A stretch of DNA of 64,000 bases from Tulasnella sp. 424 (Eukaryota; Basidiomycota; Agaricomycetes; Cantharellales; Tulasnellaceae), in assembly GCA_019633425.1 (NCBI GenBank), contig WSUB01000159.1:28312-92311 (forward strand), in the 5' to 3' direction. The position numbers and the translations under genes were made by a program. This document shows positions 57,098 through 64,000 of the stretch, piece after piece. Under the pieces are notes generated by a model that did not search any database, was not told the DNA's origin, and saw only the letters and a program-made list of their open reading frames with translations. How positions within the stretch are numbered: the first letter of the stretch is position 1; each line of letters starts with the position of its first letter.

Positions 57098-58646
57098 ATG
57101 CACGTTCTCGACTTTTCGTACGACGAACTGCTAGAGATTCTGAAGCACGTGAGGGTTGCCGATATTCGCGCTTGGATTCAGGTCAGCCGCGATTGGACCC
57201 TTAGGCACCTGTGCGCCTACATTGAAACTATTGCGCTAAGACCTGCAGAGCATTCGCCTCTCTCCAAGACCCTCATTTGGTCCTGCCGCTCCAACTTCTC
57301 CGACTTGCCACGGAGCATGACCTTAGTCTGGATTGCCTCGAATTACCGGCAGGAGCAGCAGCAGCAATCAAGTCGCTGGTCACTCGCCCTCAAAGATTCC
57401 AGGACCTCCTCATCAACGGCTCCCTTAGTGGCCAGTCTCTCCGGCGCTACCAAACAAACATCGATCATGAAAAAGTCCTCGAGGCTAAGATCGTTCCCGG
57501 CGGACGATGGCTAGTTACCATCAGCTCCCATGGTTTTGGCTGGATGATGTGCCGTGTATGGGATCTAGACATTGCCCCAGAGAAAATCGTCATGGTGCCC
57601 GCTGCTAGCACGCCTCTGCCACCCACAAAGCACCGTAATGCCGGCCAACTTTGGTTACAAAGAGGCACCAAAGGCCATATTACGCAGATTCTGGTTTATG
57701 TTGAGTACGTTATATTCCTGAATTCCAACACTAGGCGAAAATGCTAACCTCATCCTCTTCCCCAGAGGACTGATAGTGATTGAATTCGATCATCTCGATC
57801 AAGAGCGACCCTTAAGGTTACTTGGAATGGTCAACATAGGGCATATGGATACCTCAGACTCGCAAGGCATAGGTTTGCACGGAGACTACGTTTTCGACAC
57901 TACAGACAGGAAGATGACGGTTGTTAACTGGGTAACTGGCCGCGAGGAGGCCTTTAGAGTGGAAAGACCCGCTTTCATAGAAAGCAACGTGCGTGACTCT
58001 TGAATCCTTGCTTCAATTTGTCTCACATTTAACGGTCTCTCAGTCCCATATCTTGTCCATTGGCTCTGAAGGGCTCATCCTACTCGACCAGCTCGAACAA
58101 TCGATTGCCTTTTATGCCGTACCTCGAACCGGTCACGAAGCCCAGGATCAGACCGAGGGAAGCCAACAAAAGTCTGTGCCTATCAAGATTCTGAGTCACA
58201 TCAAGCAGATTAGCATCGAAGGGATTGTTTCTTACGAGGAAGAACCCACCCATTGGCCGCCGGTGAATCGTCCCTACTCCGCCCGTCAGCAAGCAAACGC
58301 TGTAATCAGATTCCCTCAGCACCTTGTCTATGCTGAATACCCATCAAATCCCCGCGCAGCTGATCTCGACACGTTGCCACTTGCCTTTCATCTGCCGCCA
58401 GGAAGCTCGGAGCCAGCAGCGTATCGAAGGACTATTGATGGACACGTCGTTGGAGTCAGTGTGAGGGAGTTTGACGTTCATTTTCTAATGAAGGACGGAA
58501 CCCAATCTGTTCAACCGTTTGAGCATGACTTTGGGAACAACTTCACTCGAAAGTTTGTCTGTCCTTTGGGAGGTGTCATTGGAGGGTTTGGACTGTTCCA
58601 AGGGGCGGACGAGATTTACCTCTGGAGGTTAGACTGGAGCTGCTAA
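57098..58646 (+). CDS. F-box protein, tandem family member A
   Basis: Exons 57098-57181, 57241-57704, 57766-57988 and 58044-58646 give 457 residues. Exon 1 holds 28 residues that begin the F-box (MHVLDFSYDELLEILKHVRV). Exon 2 starts TCRAFASL, completing the F-box helix. The body is a beta-rich propeller-like region: VPGGRWLVTIS, FDHLDQERPLRLLG, ILSIGSEGLILLDQ, TIDGHVVGVSV and CPLGGVIGG, ending DEIYLWRLDWS. Members B and C share the same splice positions and motifs. Such agaricomycete F-box proteins presumably deliver targets to SCF ubiquitin ligases via Skp1; targets are unknown. Confidence 0.85.
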
Positions 58647-58857
58647 GAGTTCTGTGTACGGCCTAGAAATACGCTGGTATATTCTCCAGGTGTGACTCTC
58701 CGAAAATGGGCTAGGCATGTGGCGTTGACCGTGGACGTGATTGGCAAGGTTTGCGATGGCGTCGAGGAACGGGTGCGGAAATCGAGAGCCGCATGTCCTC
58801 ACTCACCCACCTTCCAGTCGCCCACAAGACATCTCTAACGTCCTGTTGCTACTGCCA

Positions 58858-60440
58858 ATGCACCTCTTGGACCTCCCGGAAGACGCCTTGCTTGAAATTA
58901 TCCAGCGACTGCGATTGGTTGATGTTCCTACATTGGTCCAAGTACGTGTTAGACGAGCAAGGTCAACGTTCACTCTCCCATTCTGAACTAGTTGATTTTC
59001 AGACTTGCAAAGCTTTTGCCTCTCTCCGAGAAACCCACTTGAAACATGCGTTTGACCTCCTTCGGCTGGTGCACAAGTATGCCCTGGGGTCCGAGACACT
59101 AGATATCCCTCCAATAGGGGCAGAGGTCCGCCGCAAACTAGCTCTCCCCTATAAGTTTGAAGAAGCGATGATCTCAGGCTCGTTGTCCGAAAACTCGCTC
59201 CAGCGATATGAGACCACGGTAACTAACGAAGACGTATACAACGCGAGTCTCTTTCCCGGGGGTCGTTGGCTCGTCACGGTTTCAGGGAATCGGCAACCAG
59301 ATGCGATTGAATCCTCGTTGCCTTCACATATCCCGGCCATGAAATATCGAATCTGGGATCTTCAAAAGTCCAGGACTGATTTACTCATGTCTCCGGTGGC
59401 CTATGTCGCAATGCCGCCTGACGAGAGTGAAATCTCCGGGGAAATTTGGTTGCGGGATGATGAAGACGGAGAGGGGTGCCAAATCTGGGCTTACTCCGAG
59501 TCAGTGTTGAATATAGTATGTATGATATTCTGCGGGCTAACCTTTTTTCTTCTTCTTTTTTTTTTGGCCTTAGCCACAAGTTGAGGGAGCTAGTCTTTGA
59601 TCCACGAGACTGTTGCCTATACGAAAGACGTTCAATAAATGTCCTCGGGCTGGACACATCCTATGACATCGGGTTTCATGGGGACTATATATTCAATTAT
59701 GAAGACGAGTTTCATATCCTTGACCGAGGTAACGGCGTCCGAGCTTCATTCCAGCTAAGTCCTGAACCGATGGATGGTTTCCTACGATGGGTGAGTGATC
59801 CTCAGGACGAGCACTATCGCTGCTCTCAATATCATGGAGTATTTGTTAGTACAGGTTTTTAACCATTGTAGACGATGGTCTAGTTTTACTCGACTCAGAC
59901 AAACAGAATCTACTGTACTACCGTCCCAACATTCGACAATGGGGGCTTCGGGGCATGTTAGGCGACGACCAATTCAAGGCTCCACGACTCGAACTCCTTC
60001 GAGCCATTCCAATACGCGGAATAGAATCGCGAATAAAGGACGACTTTTCATACAATCCAGTTGTCAACCGGCCGTTCTCCCCGGGAAAGTCGACGACTGC
60101 CTTGGCCCGATTTGCCAGTACCCTCGCTCACTTCGAAATACCAGATGATCCTGCCCTAGAGGACCTCGAAAGATCATTAAGGATCTTCCCGTTTCGCAGT
60201 TGGCCGGAAACAACACCGCGTGTTCACGCAAAGACCATCAGCGGACATGTTGTTGCAATTGCGAAACCGTTCAATGTCCACTTGCTCCGGACAGGCGAAG
60301 AGGTCATCACCCATAGAGTCGATTATGACTTGGAAAATGCGGACTCTAATAACGCTTTTGCGTGTCCCATCGGAGGAATTCTTGGAGCCACGCATCGGAT
60401 GGAGGAGATTTGGTTGTGGAAGGCGGGCGATCATGCATAA
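58858..60440 (+). CDS. F-box protein, tandem family member B
   Basis: Exons 58858-58941, 59003-59499, 59574-59790 and 59850-60440 close to 462 residues. It opens MHLLDLPEDALLEIIQRLRL, with TCKAFASLRETH at the start of exon 2. Body motifs parallel to members A and C: FPGGRWLVTVS, YRIWDLQKS, GLDTSYDIGFHGDYIF, DDGLVLLDSD, TISGHVVAIA, CPIGGILGA, then EEIWLWKAGDHA at the end. The fourth exon must begin at the TTGTTAG|TACAGG site to stay in frame. The third intron begins with a normal GTGAGT; the second has the less common GTCAGT donor. Likely an SCF adaptor. Confidence 0.85.
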
Positions 60441-61242
60441 GAACGCCAAGGCGTTCTGGGTCATTCGACTCGGAACAATACTTAGCAGAATAATAGTCAG
60501 AGGCTTGTACATTGTTGTGGGTGGGCTCGATGTGGTGTGTGAGGAATATATGAATACCATAGAGTCAGGGGCTGGTCATTTGTTCCGGTCAAAGTCCGAC
60601 TCCGCCTCACGGTTCGCCTCCGCCACCACCGGTCTGCAGTCGTGACCACATCATGCAATTCCTCGACTTGCCCCAAGATCTCATTCTGTTAATCTTAGAA
60701 TACCTATCCATACCGGATATCGGGCATCTTATTCAGGTTGGTCTCCTGCTGTCGGGAAGCTGGAGTCTCTGCACTCGGTTATTGACTCCTTCAGTTTGAT
60801 TAAAGACTTGTAGGGCCCTCTGTGCCCTTCGAGAGGTCTCCCGTGTCTGGTCGATGCAACTCCGTCGCATTTGTTCGGAATACGATTTCCCTCCTGGGAC
60901 ATTCGATCCGACATCCGATGCCTCGGAGGCAAGACTGCGCGCCACACGCCCATATCGGTTTCAGCACTGTGTATTGTCAGGGTTGTTACAAAATCAAACC
61001 CTATCTCGAATCCGAACAAACATCACCGAAGATTTTATCATGTCAATGGAACTAGCACCCGGAGGGCGCTGGCTTGCCACAATCTCTGCAGAGTCATTGT
61101 CTGCGGATGGGGGCACTCTCCGAGTATGGGACCTAAAAAACGTCCAACAAGGAGAATTACGCCCTGCGGCAGAGTATTCGATTGATGGATCTGCACATGC
61201 ATTGATTCGAATGGGGATCGTTTCGTTGAACGTGGGTTCCAG
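60416..61242 (+). repeat. Source segment of a local duplication
   Basis: Runs from the last codons of member B (WKAGDHA) through the B-C spacer into exon 2 of member C. It reappears at about 62434-63225 with scattered substitutions and small indels. Confidence 0.85.
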
Positions 61243-62220
61243 GGGAGCAACGCTCAATATCTTCGTTCGCATCGAGTAAGACGGCACGGCGCCACGAATT
61301 TGCTTGGTATACAGTCATCTGACCCGCTATAACTTTATCAGCGTGATGCCCATTCTTTTTTTTCGTTTCGATCACCTCGACACCGCGGAACCTTTGAAAC
61401 TCCTTCGGTCTATAGATATGACGGTATTTGCAGAACGGGTCGTGGTTCCCCAGGATGGGCCTTATCAGTTTTATCCCCACGATGATTCAAATCACATTAT
61501 TGTTCGAAATTTGGAGACCGCTGAAATAATTGCTGTGCGGGTTTCGGAGGATCTCCGAGAGGAGGTGCGTTCAGCTTCTCTGGCGAACACGAGCTGTTTC
61601 CAAACCGTTGAAGTTCAAACTCTAAGGAATTGATACTTTCAGTTGGGCCAGAGGGCGTTGCCACGTTCGACCCTGATTCAGGTACCATTTCGTTCTTAGG
61701 ACCTATCGATCAAGTGCCTGGCCACCAAGCCGTTGAGGCCGCAAGGAATGTCGCCGTCGAGCTTCCAGTCATCTGGCAAACCCGGATCAAATGCCATTAT
61801 GACCTTGAGTGGGATCAGCTATCTGTCATTTGCCCATCAATCAATCGTCCGTTCTCGCCTTTGCATGGTCCTTCTGCCTTGATCCGGCATCCTCGGGTAC
61901 TGGCCTATGTGGAATTCCCTCCGCACCCTCACGCGAACCACCTTGTGGAACTTCGGGAGTACACTGTACCCCTGGAATTAGAAATGCCATGGGTATATGG
62001 CAAGACGATTGGCGGACACATTGTGGGACTGGCCAGGGGCTCCTCTCGCTCGACGGACGTTGTCACTCTGAGCACCAACGGCGAAACTCTCATACAAGCG
62101 ATGGAACATCATAACATCCGCTCCGGAGCTCCTGATTGGATTTTCCTTTGCACCTTTGCGGGAGTGATAGGAGGGATGAATAGTATGGAGGAGATCTGGC
62201 TTTGGCAGCTGGATGCGTAA
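60653..62220 (+). CDS. F-box protein, tandem family member C
   Basis: Exons 60653-60736, 60806-61275, 61342-61564 and 61627-62220 close to 456 residues. It opens MQFLDLPQDLILLILEYLSI; exon 2 starts TCRALCALREVSRVW. Body: LAPGGRWLATIS, LRVWDLKNVQQGEL, FRFDHLDTAEPLKLL, ILSVGPEGVATFD, TIGGHIVGLARG, CTFAGVIGGMNSM, EEIWLWQLDA. It has the same four-exon layout as A and B. Its first 0.6 kb and its upstream spacer were copied to make the broken fourth copy downstream. Confidence 0.86.
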
Positions 62221-62433
62221 TAGTAAGTCCATATTCTTTGCTCTCCTTGAATGACCTAGAATATCCAATTTATTTTCACTTGTAGGCGTGGCCATTGATT
62301 GCCAAGTCCATCCATCCTTTGGCACACCGTCTTATCCGAGTGTGTTGTATATCCGACATTCTGGTGAGAAGCAGGTCGATTTCTCCAAGATGAAAGAGAT
62401 ATTTGGCAGAAATAAATAGCGCTATGCCGATCT

Positions 62434-63225
62434 ATGGAAGGCGGGCGATCATGCGGAAGAACACCTAGGCGCTGTGGATCATTCGGGTTGGAATAAGAGT
62501 TAGCAGAACGATAGTCGGAGGCTTGTACATTATTGTGTGTGAGTTCGACGTGGTGTTATAAGGAATATGTGATTACCTTAGAGTCACGGGCTGGTCCGCC
62601 TCGCAGTCCCCACCACCACCAGTCTGCAATCTTGACCACGTCATGCATTTCCTTGACTTGCCTCAAGATCTCATCCTGTTGATTTCAGATCACCTATTCA
62701 TTCCGGATATCGGGCGGCTTATTCGAGTTGGTCTCCGGCTTGTCGGGAATGGTGTCTCTGCACACGGTTATTGACTCCTCCAGCTTGATTACAGACTTGT
62801 AGAACCCTCTCTGTCCTTCAAGGGGTCTCAAGTATCGGGTCTATGCAGCTCCGTCGTATTTGTTCGGAATACGATTTCCCTCCTGGGTCATTCGATCCGA
62901 CATCCGATGTCTCGGAGGCGAGACTGCGCGCCACGCGCTCATATCGGTTTCAGAACTGTGCGTTATCTGGCTCGTTCAGGAATCAGACTTTATCTCGAAT
63001 CCAAACAAGTATCACCGAACTTTTTCTCGTGTCAACTAAACTAGCATCTGGAGGGCGTTGGCTTGTCACAATCTCTCCAGAGTCAACTTCTGCGCGAGGT
63101 GCAATCTCCGAGTATGGGACCTACAAAACGTCCAACAAGAAGAATTACACCCTGCGGCAGAGTATAAGATTGATGGATCAGCAAAGACTCATATTCGAGT
63201 GGGGACCGTTTCGTTGAACGTGGGC
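62434..63225 (+). repeat. Duplicated segment (copy)
   Basis: Starts with TGGAAGGCGGGCGATCATGC, copied from the 3' end of member B, and ends where homology to member C stops after VSLNVG. The copied spacer between these points also aligns (for example AGGCTTGTACATT), so this is one DNA-level event. Confidence 0.85.
62643..63225 (+). pseudogene. F-box family member D, truncated and frameshifted
   Basis: Exon 1 (MHFLDLPQDLILLISDHLFI...) and exon 2 (TCRTLSVLQGVSS..., ICSEYDFPPGSFDPTSDVSE, ASGGRWLVTIS) follow member C. Lesions: one base is lost near 63095 relative to member C, so LRVWDLQNVQQEEL continues in another frame; homology ends at about 63225. The third and fourth exons are absent. The segment cannot make a full F-box protein, although a short F-box-only peptide is conceivable. 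Confidence 0.8.
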
Positions 63226-64000
63226 TTCACCGCGAACGACGGCAGGCTCACTGGGCATGCCACCCACGGCAACTTCGACGGTGGCGGCTTTTTTCTCGAT
63301 TACGCTTGAGCTCGTTGGACTGGAGAACTTGGTTAACGCTTGTGATTGTCGAGACAGATTCATACGATGTGGGCATAAACGATGAACGGTCGGTCGATGC
63401 CTGTTCCGGAGGTGCCTTGAATTTGCCGCACTGTCATCCACAAGTAGAACTAAGTCTAGACTCGAGGGATGCACTGGCAATCTTACTCTTGACAACAAGT
63501 TTGTGGACTGCGACAATGGAGGGGGCGCGTGACTTTGTGACAAAAATGGCATGTGACGATGGCGTGGGTGCTTGTTTCAACCTCAACCTCTCAAATTCAA
63601 CTTGAATGAATCTCACCAGCTGAAGTCCGACCTGGAGTACACCTCTTTCAGTAACAGACCACCGCCCGATACTCCTCGATCAGATGAAGGACGAGACGGT
63701 TCGCTGTGACGCATGGGACGGCGGTTTCAACCTCTACCTCCCAGAGGTCGTTAACGGAAACATCGACGCGGCAGTCACCGAGCTCAAGAATAAGAATCTC
63801 CTTTGCGACATCGACGATCCCGATCAAAAGCTCCAGTTCACGGCCTTCCAAACTAACTCAGCATGAATCAACACTCCTACCGAGGAGACTCCTTACAAGC
63901 CCCTCGTCGACATTTGCAAGGTCCTGCAAGAGCTCCGGCTTTGGAACGGACGGGAGGCATCATGCGAACTCGTACAAAACTCCGGCAGTTTCAACGTGGC
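63226..64000. other. Unassigned right end with open frames
   Basis: Sequence after the duplication breakpoint is unrelated to the F-box family. The frame at 63684-63866 (+) reads KDETVRCDAWDGGFNLYLPE, then VVNGNIDAAVTELKNKNLL, and after a TGA at 63864-63866 stays open to the window end (PLVDICKVLQELRLWNGREA). It may be the damaged or partial 5' part of a gene continuing to the right. An opposite-strand frame at 63178-63552 is Ser/Pro-rich. I recognise neither. Confidence 0.3.

Overview
The window is nuclear DNA of a filamentous basidiomycete, most likely an agaricomycete. Genes are dense and cut by many GT-AG introns of about 45-70 bases. Families typical of mushroom-forming fungi recur: a DUF6535 membrane protein, a BTB/POZ protein, a KRE9/KNH-like GPI-anchored wall protein, expanded F-box families, and an HGDLK-type kinase joined to TPRs. 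Exon models below were built by hand; for most genes the summed exons close in one frame.

Layout: 1-4102 (-) 3' truncated Tof1/Swi1/Timeless; 4380-4873 a Tc1/mariner-derived miniature element; 5323-8548 (+) DUF6535 protein; 9286-10644 (-) a gag-like gene; 11335-11814 (+) ribosomal protein eL34; 12327-13927 (-) secreted pepsin-like protease; 14536-15819 (+) four-helix membrane protein. From about 16.3 to 20.5 kb lies a decayed stretch: a membrane-protein remnant, an MCM4 pseudogene without its ATPase core, a tRNA-like sequence split by about 165 bases, and an ALDH7 pseudogene. 21195-25223 (+) is a kinase-TPR gene with about 20 near-identical repeats. Then come a second copy of the membrane-protein remnant and a BTB gene (27290-28337, -).

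The middle is conserved housekeeping: MIC10 (28865-29385, -), PI-specific phospholipase C (29957-33743, +), MIC12 (33943-34384, -) and a WW-domain protein (34498-35373, +). After a 2.9-kb gene-free gap come a Ste6-type ABC exporter (38323-43080, +), the complex I 75-kDa subunit (43366-46234, -), a second gag-like gene (46513-47855, +), a Nit-type amidohydrolase (47938-49056, -), the SLX1 nuclease (49492-51089, -), COP9 signalosome subunit 1 (51391-53207, +), an MDR enoyl-reductase-like enzyme (53922-55406, +) and a KRE9-like wall protein (55756-56575, -).

The right end (57098-63225, +) is a tandem family of three intact F-box genes with the same four-exon structure, plus a fourth, broken partial copy made by a local duplication of about 0.8 kb.

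Functional threads: inner-membrane architecture and respiration (MIC10, MIC12, complex I 75 kDa), genome stability (Tof1, SLX1), ubiquitin/NEDD8 control (CSN1, F-box and BTB adaptors) and signalling or mating (PLC, Ste6-like, kinase-TPR). Nothing suggests these are operons. The least explained items are the paired gag-like genes, the homogenised kinase-TPR array, the cluster of captured or decayed gene fragments at 16-20.5 kb, and a 23-bp-arm hairpin at 53746-53798.
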